A DNA stretch of 18,642 bases from Saccoglossus kowalevskii (taxonomy: Eukaryota > Hemichordata > Enteropneusta > Harrimaniidae), in the NCBI RefSeq assembly GCF_000003605.2, contig NW_003141325.1:84913-103554 (forward strand), written 5' to 3'. This document shows, piece by piece, positions 1 through 8,448 of this stretch (its first letter is position 1; each line of letters opens with the position of its first letter). The notes beneath the pieces are model-generated. The model was not told the DNA's origin, did no database searches, and saw only the letters and a program-made list of their open reading frames with translations. The position numbers were made by a program, and so were the translations under genes.

Positions 1-165
1 ACCATTTCGTAATTCTATTGGTCCATATATTTCCAAAATACATCCCAAAGCTGCCTCGTATATTATGGGTGACATTGACAAATGTTGTAAATATACTATA
101 ATGTCAGTTATACTCAATATGGGGTCGATTGGATTGAATGATGTTCCTAACATTGTATTCGCATT
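1..165 (-). CDS. 3' part of an F5/8 type C (discoidin) domain exon, running off the window
   Basis: On the minus strand the frame is open from 165 (and further upstream to 204) down to base 1, 55 codons. It contains N-A-N-T, F-N-P-I-D and, near the end, A-L-G-C-I-L-E-I-Y-G. In F5/8C domains the second half carries a G-N-x-D...F-x-P-P-I stretch and ends in A-L-R-x-E-x-x-G-C, so both position and order fit the continuation of the 582-287 exon. Joining Q (end of that exon) to N-A-N-T keeps the frame in phase 0. The expected acceptor at this point reads TCTAC rather than an AG, after a good pyrimidine tract; the only nearby AG (TTAG ending at 147) would join in the wrong phase. The domain call is inferred from pattern and context; the start is uncertain. 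Confidence 0.5.
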
Positions 166-286
166 GTAGAATAAATATATTAAGAGAATACAATAAAAAA
201 AGGATTAGTGTGGACACATTTTATGAGAGTTAATCTAAGTTTGATAATTCGATGTATAAAAACGGGGTTGTCATTCCTATATTTAC

Positions 287-582
287 CTGATCGTTTCCTC
301 TATCATCGTTTACCTTGTACATGGTGGGAGACCCAGGTAACAGGTAACCAACTTTGTAGGCATAAGCCATGGTGTTGTTGTTTTCCCATTTGAACGGGGA
401 CATGCTAACACCAGATACTTTCTGCACAAGGCCAAATGAAACACGAAACCAAGGATGATCATCGTATTCATTAGGAGCCCATAAGCCACTCCGTTTCACA
501 GAATACATTAGGGTTTCATTGGCTCTTGGGTCGATTTCAATGTAGTACAGTTCCATTCTGGCATTATATTGCGCATTATGAT
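287..582 (-). CDS. F5/8 type C (discoidin-like) domain exon of the mosaic extracellular gene
   Basis: The minus-strand exon is bounded by an acceptor TTTTTTCTAG (AG at 584-583) and a donor CAG/GTAAAT (GT at 286-285). It is 296 nt, entering in phase 1 and leaving in phase 0. The translation holds the core of an F5/8C fold: a W-A-P-N stretch, D-D-H-P-W-F-R-V-S-F-G (family W-L-Q-V-D-L-G), K-V-S-G-V-S-M (family x-V-T-G-V-x-T-Q), then A-Y-A-Y-K-V-G-Y (family Y-V-T-S-Y-K-V-x-Y-S). A second good donor, AAG/GTAAAC at 314/313, is in the same phase. I prefer the later one because the 9 extra codons (through Gly-Asn-Asp-Gln) restore the usual spacing to the second half. F5/8C domains bind membranes, glycans or collagen outside the cell. 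There is one N-glycosylation sequon, N-N-T. The family call is fairly secure, the exact function is not. Confidence 0.7.
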
Positions 583-1961
583 CTAGAAAAAACGTGTCTA
601 GTAATAAGGATCATCTATCATTCATATTAGGGATGAACATATTATGATTATGTATGTAGTCAGTCAGTCATTACAGGGTTTTAAAAAAGACAATGTTTAA
701 TTTAAAATAGTAGTCTAGTCTATCTTAAGTATAATAAAAAATGATTTCCTTTATTTCTAAATTTGATACATGTGTGTAACACCTATTATTGTTAATCACA
801 ATTAAATTATATATACCCATAATGTCTTACTACTGCTTGAACATTCTTTGTCTCTTCTTCCATCAAGTACCCCAAGCGGAAATATTTCGTTTTCAGTGTC
901 TGAAATTGTAATGTCATGGCAATGTATCAGTTGAATACTTGATTTGCCGCGCTTGTTATGTAGCTTTACAGGTATTCCGACAGCTGAATATATTCAACTT
1001 ATCAGAAGCACACTTACTTAAACCCTCTATATTGCAATAAGCATAAACATTTGGGAAGAATGAAAAATACACATAAAATGATATATTCAAGTAAGAAAGT
1101 CGAACGCGTCTACAACACTGATTACGAGTTCATATAATCGGCAACATAGAAACACTAATGTAGCACCAATAAAAATAGAGCTGAATATTGTTTGATGGTT
1201 TCTGAAATGTTATACTTTCCGACTGATCGACGTTTCATTACTTTAAAAACAAAGATCTGTAGTGTTGGCGGCAATATAACTCATTTTGTACAGTACTATA
1301 AGTATTTCATGATAGTTGTTTCGAATTAATTATAATAATTTGAAAAGTTTTTGTTTTATAATCATAACAAACGAATATTTTAAAAGCATTTAAGAAATAA
1401 CATTTGTCACCTCTATAATAATTTGTTGATAGACAGGAAGATGCCGTTCAATACTCTTGCACTCGGTACGTTTCTTGGATATTGAAAACGACCATAAGTA
1501 TGGTAGGTATATTTAGTCAGTCGAAGGTACATTCGCCGAGCTACTCATAAAATAACACAGGGTAAAAAAGCTTTTTCACCATGACATCGAAATTGTTCGA
1601 AATAACACGATTTTCGAAATTCTATTTCGTCACGATTCCCCACAACTCAATCATGATATCGGTAGAAACGATCGATCGACCTATATTACATTTACTGGAG
1701 CTAAGTTCGGTGAAGTTCTGTGAAAATCAAACTTTAATTTACAGCACCCTTAGCGCGGCCATTTTGAAAATAGAGACCCGAGTATGCGCAGTTCCCAAAC
1801 ATGTACGCGCGTACTGTGTACTGAAACACATTGCATTCATTTATCAAGAATCCAGAGAGTTACGGGCGGTTAACTGATCTAACTTCCTGCATAATCCAGT
1901 AGCTAACTTACATAGTGCAGCACAGATTAATCTGAACGATTAAATAAGAATAACATCCAAC
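583..1961 (-). other. Intron between the F5/8C exon and the lectin-like exon
   Basis: AT-rich sequence between two phase-compatible (1 to 1) exons of the minus-strand gene. The stretch at about 1575-1830 is less AT-rich and holds repeated TTCGAAA-type words and a 98-codon plus-strand open frame (1581-1877). I see no splice context or recognisable domain for that frame. It may be part of an interspersed repeat. Nothing else identifiable. Confidence 0.5.
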
Positions 1962-2249
1962 CTGTAATTGGTGTACAGAATGTGCACAATGCCTTTAACA
2001 TATCTGATCGTTTCCCAGTGATAAACCCCCATGGGTAGCCTGCATTTTGTTGATAGTCTAAGAGGTTTTCCCTGCTGGTCAGTGTCATTCTTAACGTTCT
2101 ACTTTTGGTCCAACAATATTCCATACTGTGGACTGATACCATCTGTGTTACTCTCACATCCTGAAACTTCGACAATGTCGCATCAAGGCTATTGCATATT
2201 ATTTCTGCCTCTTCGTAAAACATGCTTCTTTGCACCGTGAATGCGATGA
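1962..2249 (-). CDS. Lectin/Link-like module exon of the mosaic extracellular gene
   Basis: Minus-strand exon of 288 nt with acceptor TGTTTATTCAG (AG at 2251-2250) and donor ACAG/GTTGGA (GT at 1961-1960). It starts and ends in phase 1, matching both neighbours. About 96 codons are open. Near the start it reads Y-E-E-A-E-I-I-C-N-S-L-D-A-T-L. This is the first helix-strand motif shared by C-type lectin-like and Link modules (E-A-x4-C-x2-L-x-A-x-L), followed by a second Cys (M-E-Y-C) about 30 residues on. Two more Cys (A-L-C, T-F-C) lie near the end. The usual C-type lectin W-I-G-L and W-x-D-G motifs are not visible and the length is short, so it may be a Link-type, truncated or highly divergent module. 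It could continue in an exon I did not find. The exon itself looks sound; the family is an inference. Confidence 0.6.
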
Positions 2250-2957
2250 CTGAATAAACATAGCAAAAGTATGATACTTAGTTGTATATTCTAGTGCAAT
2301 AGTAGTATGAAATCATCTTAGGATTTTATTATATAGTATAGTTGCTATTCTAAAAAAAATATACATCATGGTTTACAATATTGGTTGATTTATTGGGCGA
2401 ATCGAGCACATCTGAGCTAATAATATTAAATGTCTGCAGTATGGTACACTTCTTCACAATGAATGAAACAATGGAACAAACAGCAACTGGTATATGGAGA
2501 CAATTGTCGAATTGTTTTTGAACAGATTAAGGTGCCCTATTGTAGCCGGCACTGTGGCATAGTAACTCTTGATAAACACTAGCAGTAATTTTTAAATGTT
2601 TCTAGATAAGTTGTTATTAATTACCATATCGTTGCATTAAACGAATTTTGTCTTGGCATTGATATTAACAGGAAGCTTAACTTGGAACAAGTTGAAATAT
2701 TGTGCTCTCACTGCAACTTAACATTGAAGATAAATATCATTTTGTTTTTCCCTTTACATTCCAAATTATCATTACAGCCCTATCCCTTCAAATAAAAGAC
2801 TTGCTGCATTTTTGTTTCAATCAATTACTGAAATTGAGAAACGACTTAAAAATATATTTATCTTAATGTGCACAATGTATTTGTTTATTTGGGGTCGCTC
2901 AACCGATGACTCACTTCAATGTATGGTGTATATTAGTATCATGTCAACAACACTCAC
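2250..2957 (-). other. Intron between the lectin-like and EGF exons
   Basis: AT-rich sequence with stops in all frames on both strands. Phases on both sides (1/1) agree, so no missing exon is required. No repeat or RNA gene recognised. Confidence 0.5.
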
Positions 2958-3080
2958 CAGTTCCACATCTGAACCCAGTATATCCTATTGGGCAAACACA
3001 TGTATATCTGACAAAAACAGGTACACATGTTCCACCGTTAAAACAAGGATTTTCGGCACATACATCTAACTTAGGATAGT
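2958..3080 (-). CDS. EGF-like domain exon of the mosaic extracellular gene
   Basis: Minus-strand exon of 123 nt with acceptor CAATTGCAG (AG at 3082-3081) and donor CTG/GTGAGTG (GT at 2957-2956), phase 1 in and out. The 40 full codons contain a complete six-Cys EGF pattern: D-V-C, N-P-C, N-G-G-T-C, Y-T-C-V-C-P, and G-Y-T-G-F-R-C. The spacing is that of EGF-like domains, with the conserved N-G-G-T before Cys3 and G-Y-x-G before Cys6. I see no calcium-binding D-x-D/N-E signature ahead of Cys1 (it reads L-D-V-C). A one-exon, phase 1-1 EGF unit is the classic shuffled module. This is the clearest domain in the window and it fixes the strand and frame of the gene. Confidence 0.88.
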
Positions 3081-4412
3081 CTGCAATTGAATAATTAACA
3101 TAATGTCCATGAAACAATGCTGTGTAAATGGATACCGTGGAAGACTAAATATTTGCTATAAGTTTGCAATCACTAATCTGTTTCAGAGCAGAGAATCATA
3201 TATGAAATGTGTGATACTATAGAGGTTAACAGATATTACCACGGTTTTAATGGTATTATAACTCACATTATTAGATACTAGCTAGCGATAACGAGATACG
3301 GAATTTCGATGCATTTGTACACCCCTACACAAATGCAAAAGGACGTTCATCTGTGTGATCTAGTGTGATCTAGATTATTAGCTCAAACTATTTATTAGTG
3401 GGGAGTTCATCATTGTTATTATACAGTTGCGTTATCAATACAGATGAAATTGTCATGTTTGTGAAACTGGAAATTCTCGAAAAAAAAAAGTTTTGATGTT
3501 ATCGGCCATGAAAACAGCATTATTATACATCATTCTCAACAGAAATGCACTCCACGCAGTCTCTAAGTGACAGTGATTTCTCAAGAACATATTGCCAAGG
3601 AAAACACGAGGAGAAAACGAGTTTCGAAACATCACAATTTTATTAAGTTAAACTTAATTGAAACAAACATGACGGGCATTAGACGAGCCACTGGTATGTG
3701 TAGTGATGTACAGTGCAATGTCTGGACACTACTGATGACGTTATATTTGGTCGATAATTGTATTAGTTGATTGCTGTGGAATGAGGGTAAGCATAAGTAC
3801 TTGCTTATGTGGGCGATAAAACTGAAGCTATCAATATAAAAGACGTTGATGTTAATATAGTTACACAACTCTTTGAGCCATCGCTATTGTTCTAGCCGTG
3901 CCTCATATGTCCTGTAACGGATACTATCAGGATGAACGTGTTTCTCCTTAAAAGAATCATGTGTTTATCTTAATGGAAAAACTCGGGCTGGAACCAAATA
4001 TCGAATCAATAACTCTCACTCAAAGGAATATGTCAAACCTTTCGGTGCCATAAGCAAACAAATAAATCTTGCTAATCATCCCTTTTTTGAATAAAAAGGC
4101 ATAACCTTGATGCAACTTAAACCCTACTTACTAAAACTAGATACATGAGACCCACTGTTTTTTTTTCGACCTTGAAACTGGTTTGAAGGAATTTTTTGCG
4201 AATACAAATCTTTTCATCCGGAGTTTAATTTCCATCAGAGTACGACCAATACTTTGACGGCTGGCAAATAACGATTCGGCCACTTTCTTAAGTCGATGAG
4301 AGCACCTTTGAATGGATATAATTTTTAGTAAATGCACGTAAATGGTTGAAATAAAAACAGCATATTTACACATTGAATTATACACATAATCAAAGTAATG
4401 AATGTCACTTAC
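3081..4412 (-). other. Intron between the kringle and EGF exons
   Basis: About 1.3 kb, phase 1 on both sides, with no convincing exon inside. It holds a short hairpin (GCATTTGT at 3311-3318 against ACAAATGC at 3329-3336) and a 10-nt duplication (GTGATCTA at 3355 and 3365). A strong donor-like GTAAGT occurs on the minus strand near 4127-4132. The only exon I can build for it (about 45 nt, phase 1-1) is Lys/Ser-rich with a poor acceptor, and I do not accept it. Confidence 0.4.
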
Positions 4413-4565
4413 AGCATGAAGAACCTGCTTCACTGATAAGACACCGTGTTGCATCATCTCGTCCTCTATTACAATACACAAATCCTACTGACTTGATTTC
4501 TTCCGGATTGCGGCAGTAATTCTTATCGAACAGACCTTGTAGTTTTGATATAGCAACAAATTTCA
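4413..4565 (-). CDS. Kringle domain, C-terminal half (exon or exon part)
   Basis: The minus-strand frame ends at a strong donor TGCT/GTAAGTG (GT at 4412-4411) in phase 1, matching the EGF exon. The translation contains G-L-F-D-K-N-Y-C-R-N-P, almost the textbook kringle signature (N-Y-C-R-N-P-D). Three further Cys follow (F-V-Y-C-N, T-R-C-L, S-S-C), in the order of kringle Cys4, Cys5 and Cys6. The W of the family W-C-Y is replaced (V-Y-C), and the Cys5-Cys6 gap is longer than usual. The start at 4565 uses an AG at 4567-4566, which gives phase 1 and a 153-nt exon. However, the open frame continues upstream to 4608, and the N-terminal half lies only about 60 nt away in another frame. Kringles bind ligands such as lysine side chains or other proteins outside the cell; no binding claim can be made here. 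Confidence 0.66.
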
Positions 4566-4621
4566 CTGTCCAAATTGTAGAAAAATGCCGACTTGTCAAA
4601 TTCATCAAGCCAAAGTGCTAC

Positions 4622-4702
4622 AATTTCTGTTGTATGCATCAACGGATATGATGCCCCGATAATCGCTCTGATCTTCTTTGAAAAAACACTCGTCTATGCC
4701 AC
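4622..4702 (-). CDS. Kringle domain, N-terminal half (exon or exon part)
   Basis: The minus-strand acceptor GTGTGTTAG (AG at 4704-4703) opens a phase-1 frame reading D-E-C-F-F, then S-D-Y-R-G-I-I-S, then Y-N-R-N-C. C...Y-R-G-x-x-S with exactly ten residues from the Gly to the next Cys is the kringle start (Cys1, Y-R-G, Cys2). The Cys2 codon is 4622-4620. After it the frame closes at TGA (4607-4605). The family Trp that should follow as C-x-x-W is present as TGG at 4612-4610 but one base out of phase. Ending the exon at 4622 (donor GTAGCA at 4621) would make a 56-nt intron to 4566 with matching phase, but it would remove Cys2 and the Trp. The alternative is an indel inside one undivided exon (4702-4413). 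Domain call good, gene structure unresolved. Confidence 0.66.
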
Positions 4703-5208
4703 CTAACACACAAGCATTTTGAGAACAAAATAGTATGACAGTTGTGTTTTATCGAGCTCACACATACTGTAATAAAGTACACTATTCAAAACTAGATATA
4801 ATATCATTATAATAAATTATCAATATAATATCAAGTACAAAACAATACCAATTTAATATGGACGGAAAAGGTATGAAAGAAGTGATAATAATTGTTTTGA
4901 AAAGAGTTAGCACATTAGCACATGCGGCATCAAAAGTAGTCATAATTGAAGAAGAACTGACATATGCTGATATGTTACAAAATGTTAGTTAGTGGGTATG
5001 ATGCATAATCATGCATAACTGACTGGCTAACTCAATAAATGAGATGACCGACGTGACTGACAAACCGACCATCTGGCCGGTCGGCACATACTTAGTCACA
5101 AACTCTCACTCTCACACGCACTCACTCACCTACTCACTCATTCCATATATTCTGTAAAATCAGTCATTGCCTCTCATTCGCTAGATTGAGATACATTTAT
5201 TTACTCAC
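4703..5208 (-). other. Intron upstream of the kringle, with a CTCA-rich repeat
   Basis: It lies between an exon that ends in phase 0 and a kringle exon that begins in phase 1, so a small phase 0-to-1 exon is expected here; I found none. It contains a simple CTCA/ACTC repeat at about 5098-5142 and a small hairpin (CCGACC at 5065, GGTCGG about 5080). It also has a near-palindrome of ATGCAT words around 5002-5016. Confidence 0.4.
5098..5142. repeat. Imperfect CTCA/ACTC simple repeat
   Basis: A run of CTCA and CACT words (ACTCTCACTCTCACACGCAC, then CTCACTCACC and CTCACTCA). On the strand of the gene it reads as repeated GTGAGT-like words, i.e. a string of donor-like sites about 70 nt after the real donor at 5208. 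Confidence 0.7.
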
Positions 5209-5468
5209 CATAGGTTGTATATACTTCAACTTCATAAATAGATACGCCATAAAAAATGGCGTACGACTGATTAAACTGATGTGTTTAGAAAATATATCAT
5301 CATATAAAAAACCACAAAAGTAATATATCCACACTAAATGGCCCTCAATTTCTTCAATGCCGAAGGTAGGTTCATCTAAACTGACTGTCTCCTGACTTCC
5401 GCAAGCCAATGTCCTACTATCATTACCCTTCTCATTGGCAGCAATGTATGCAAACTTGAAGTGTTTTA
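5209..5468 (-). CDS. Internal exon of the mosaic extracellular gene, unassigned
   Basis: Minus-strand exon of 260 nt with a strong acceptor TTTTGTTTCAG (AG at 5470-5469) and a strong donor CTATG/GTGAGTA (GT at 5208-5207). It is open for 86 codons and the only fitting phase is 1 in, 0 out. The start, F-K-F-A-Y-I-A-A-N, could be the Y-x-V-x-Y-S strand of an F5/8C fold. The middle reads A-C-G-S-Q-E-T-V-S-L-D. The end is rich in aromatic and aliphatic residues (W-I-Y-Y-F-C-G-F-L-Y), which is unusual for a Cys-rich ectodomain. It might be a membrane segment, or the true donor might lie earlier (GTAATG after N-E-K-G would give phase 1). I do not recognise the domain. Phase 0 out does not match the next exon found. 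Confidence 0.5.
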
Positions 5469-6284
5469 CTGAAACAAAAGGGAGATTGGCAACACAATTG
5501 CTCTAGTAATTACGTTAGTTCGAATAGAACGTTAACCAAGTTATCAACAAGTAATTATATACTAAAAGCATTCTGTGCTGGACAATTCGTGACCAATTGC
5601 GGCATTGTATATGAATAGAGAATACATATATGTGTTCCCGTTAACATAATAAGTTTTTTTAATGTATCGTATTTAGTACCGTTGACATGTTTAGTCTTCC
5701 GACAGTGACCACGAAATAATAACAATGATTAATAAATATTCGACCATTATAATGTTTAACAATCATATTTGTTTGATGAGTGGCTAAGTTTTTGGAGACA
5801 GCTTAAACAATCACAAACAAAAACATTGATAGAGCAATTAAAATAAATACAGCTCTATCACCATGAAAACAAATCTAGCTGAAAAGTAAGTGAAATAATT
5901 TGCACAGGTTTGTCATCTCAATCACATCCCATAGCTTATAATAGTTAACAGTATAGGTCCTTACAATTTCACTCAATTTCAGACCATGCATTTAAATTAT
6001 ACTAAGTCGTATCAATCAATTGTATGCACTGTCTAATCATATTTGATAATCTATTATATTCTCTGCATCGTCTTAATTTTGAGTGTAAGCAAATCACGTC
6101 GTGATCCAAATGTCTAGTACCCGGTGTGCAGTTCGGGCTTATTGGTTTTGCAATTAGCTATACAAAACATTCAATAACTTTAAATATATTCCAGCAGTTA
6201 CAACTAATAGTTGCTATATTAACATCATATCAACGTCTGCAATAAGCGGTTCCCATACGAAACGTGCCTAACATAAATAGTTAC
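5469..6284 (-). other. Intron, nothing recognised
   Basis: AT-rich, stops in all frames, no repeat or domain seen. The flanking exons agree in phase (1/1) if the weak 6350-6285 exon is real. Confidence 0.35.
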
Positions 6285-6350
6285 CCGTACTACATTTACT
6301 ACAAGTTTGCATCCCTGACTCAGTGGAACTTACTGACAAGTCAACTGCAC
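6285..6350 (-). CDS. Possible small exon, phase 1-1
   Basis: On the minus strand, acceptor ACGTTTTTAG (AG at 6352-6351) and donor ACGG/GTAACT (GT at 6284-6283) enclose 66 nt, open only in phase 1. The 21 codons are Ser/Thr-rich and end Q-T-C-S-K-C-S-T. Length and phase fit between the exons at 6960-6885 and 5468-5209. No domain is recognisable in so short a piece and the splice sites are only moderate, so this is a model built on phase agreement. Confidence 0.3.
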
Positions 6351-6884
6351 CTAAAAACGTGAAATTCCAGTTATGTAGTCGGCTCGCGCGTTTTGTTTTA
6401 TTTTCTAAATTCTTACCTTCTATTCATGTCTGGTTATTATATTGAATATTCACCAAAGATTACGGTTTACCACTACCTAAAAAAGTAGCTGTCCATACTA
6501 AAATTTCACATTATCTACTTGTCTTTTCTTGTTTTCAAACATGTAATATAATAAACTAAAAATCAAGCGCGCCTTACTTATTTTCTCCAATCAATAATTA
6601 ACTGGTTGCAACATAGGATATTTTCGATTTCATATACATTGTTTGCACTAGATAGCCACCTCGGTAACTCAACAGATTGAGTTTATGACTACAAGTTAGC
6701 TGTGTAACTATTTGTATTAACCTTGTTCTTAAGTGGCGTACAGTTGTTAGTAAAGTAGCACTATTATATATTCCCTAGACATGTGGTCCTTTATTCGGTT
6801 TTATACCCGTGTATAATATATCTGATTGACTTCTTTTTGCTATAGCGCCCTCTAGCATTATAACTTGAATAAGTTACATAGCAC

Positions 6885-6960
6885 CTTTTGGTGTAAACAT
6901 AGTAGTGTTAGAAAACTGAAGCAGTGCAGAGTGTGGCATCTGCACGTGGACTAGCGACTT
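6885..6960 (-). CDS. Possible small exon, phase 0-1
   Basis: On the minus strand, a pyrimidine-rich tract and acceptor CATCACCACCAG (AG at 6962-6961) open 25 codons ending at a weak donor AAAAG/GTGCTA (GT at 6884-6883). Phase 0 in matches the end of the signal-peptide exon, and phase 1 out matches the 6350-6285 candidate. The peptide starts K-S-L-V-H-V-Q-M-P and has one N-T-T sequon. V-H-V-Q-M could be the V-T-G-V-x-T-Q strand of an F5/8C fold that began in the previous exon, but this is speculation. Confidence 0.3.
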
Positions 6961-7195
6961 CTGGTGGTGATGGATAATTAAATAATAACAGATGTTTGTT
7001 AGGGCGAGATGTGATGAATAAAGTTACATAGATGTGTGTATTTATGTTATGCCACACATACATACTAAGAAACTTTCATGTATAACTGCAATGAATAGAT
7101 AGATTGGTGATATGTTCACCCATGTAAAACCACTTGGGAAAGTAATTTGGAACATCTATTCACTTACTGTGTTCTTTCTTTATCATCATTCTTAC

Positions 7196-7549
7196 GTTGT
7201 TTATTAGAATTTTTCTTCTAAATGCTATCTGGAAGGTTTCGGTACCTGGTACATAACCATGTATTAATTGTGGATACATGCAGCTCACTGAACTAAAGTT
7301 ATTGCTGTTGTCTCTGCTCGAGTACTCAGTCGGGGACATATATTTACCCTGCTCAAATATAGCAGCAAGGTACTCATAAGAATTATCTCTAGGTATACGT
7401 CCGTCATTCAGAGCCCAACAATTTCTCATTCTGCAGTGATGGATTTCAATATTTATAGCAACATTATACAATGCTGAAATGACACAAGTCACACAAGTTA
7501 AAACTGGTAGACAAAGTAAGACTGGCAGCGAATGTTGCGTAGAATGCAT
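7196..7549 (-). CDS. First coding exon: signal peptide and start of an F5/8C-like domain
   Basis: The minus-strand ATG at 7549-7547 (context TTAACATGC) opens 118 codons to a strong donor AAC/GTAAGA (GT at 7195-7194), phase 0. Residues 1 to about 30 form a typical secretory signal: a short polar start, then L-P-V-L-L-C-L-P-V-L and V-T-C-V-I-S-A, with a plausible cleavage after the latter. The mature part begins with several Cys and reads C-W-A-L-N-D-G-R-I-P-R-D, close to the opening of F5/8C domains (C-x-x-x-L-x-x-G-x-I-x-D). Further on comes T-E-T-F-Q-I-A-F, which could match W-L-Q-V-D-L. The F5/8C assignment is tentative because key Trp residues are missing. An earlier donor-like GTAAAT (after F-E-Q-G) is in phase 1. 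This exon places the gene's 5' end near 7.5 kb. Confidence 0.6.
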
Positions 7550-7697
7550 GTTAACTAACGAATGCTTCACCAGGTAATCATAAATGTTGCTAGTGCTCCC
7601 CAGCAGAATATACCAAATTTAAATAACACTCCTTCTTATACATATTTGAATATAACGATATGTTCAAGCTGCATTTGAGATTAGCCAGTATATATAC

Positions 7698-7705
7698 CTT
7701 ATATA
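7698..7705 (-). promoter_or_regulatory. Possible TATA box upstream of the mosaic gene
   Basis: TATATAAG on the minus strand about 150 nt upstream of the start codon at 7549. A start site about 30 nt downstream would leave a 5' leader near 115 nt. In AT-rich DNA such a match is common, so the support is position only. Confidence 0.2.
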
Positions 7706-8448
7706 AGTGGTAAATAATGATTGACTTAGTAATTACTACAGTATAGAACACTTTCAAAACATTGAAAAACGATTGAAAATAGAGTATCATTACCTGTTTT
7801 ATTTTTTGGGTGGCAAGTGTGCCGGTAGTCATCCCAGCAACAATTCACATCTATACATGCCTCTTTGGTTGCTGACTATGTTTCGCATTCAATTCTCTCC
7901 CATGGACTTACGATGCAACATTTATCTAAAATTACATCATCAACATAATATCTAGTATTAGTAGCACTGGTATGAAAAGAATGGTGTTCAAATGGCGTAC
8001 TTTTAATAATGAAGAACTTGTATAATGGTATTTTAAAACCGCTATCTTTATTAAACAAATTATGTTACAGGTTAGCCTGATATTGTTATTTCAAACAAAT
8101 ATGTGACAAGATAAGATACTGATAATACAACGGCACCTTGATTAAATTGTAATTCATATGCATTCGAGAAAGCTGACACAAGACTGATCAATATAAGTGT
8201 CTTCATATTACCTGTAATATTGTTGCATAGTTATTATTACTACACTATTAATTACTATAACACGAATGATCAGAATGAATTGTATAGCAAACTATTAAAT
8301 CCTGTTGGATGTTACCTAAAATTTTGACAGATGAATTGTATCGGTCAACAATTTCTCACAATTTTGATTGGGCCATCAACAAATGTTATCTGTAGAATTC
8401 GGCGTTCTCTGTTATATTTATTTAAATTGGTAAAATGGAAATTCCTAA
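7706..8448. other. Intergenic sequence, nothing recognised
   Basis: AT-rich. Short overlapping open frames on both strands are unconvincing, with no splice context or domain. Confidence 0.4.

Noticed and set aside
1581-1877. 98-codon plus-strand open frame
   Set aside because: It lies inside an intron of the minus-strand gene, has no recognised domain, and overlaps repetitive TTCGAAA-type words. A repeat or chance frame is more likely than a gene.
3453-3868. Several 60-78 codon open frames on both strands
   Set aside because: Overlapping frames of equal quality, no splice sites, no Cys pattern, located in an intron.
4128-4172. 45-nt phase 1-1 candidate exon ending at GTAAGT
   Set aside because: The acceptor has no pyrimidine tract and the peptide is low-complexity Lys/Ser. 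The neighbours already agree in phase without it.
4137-4481. Minus-strand open frame overlapping the kringle exon
   Set aside because: It is a shadow in another frame that runs from the kringle exon through its donor into the intron; the Lys/Arg-rich tail shows no domain.
5062-5086. Hairpin CCGACC-GGTCGG
   Set aside because: A six-base stem in a repeat-rich intron segment is within chance expectation and has no associated feature.
6415-6474. Well-bounded candidate exon on the minus strand (CTACTTTTTTAG to GAAG/GTAAGA)
   Set aside because: Splice sites look good, but all three frames contain a stop within 60 nt, so it cannot be a coding exon of this gene.
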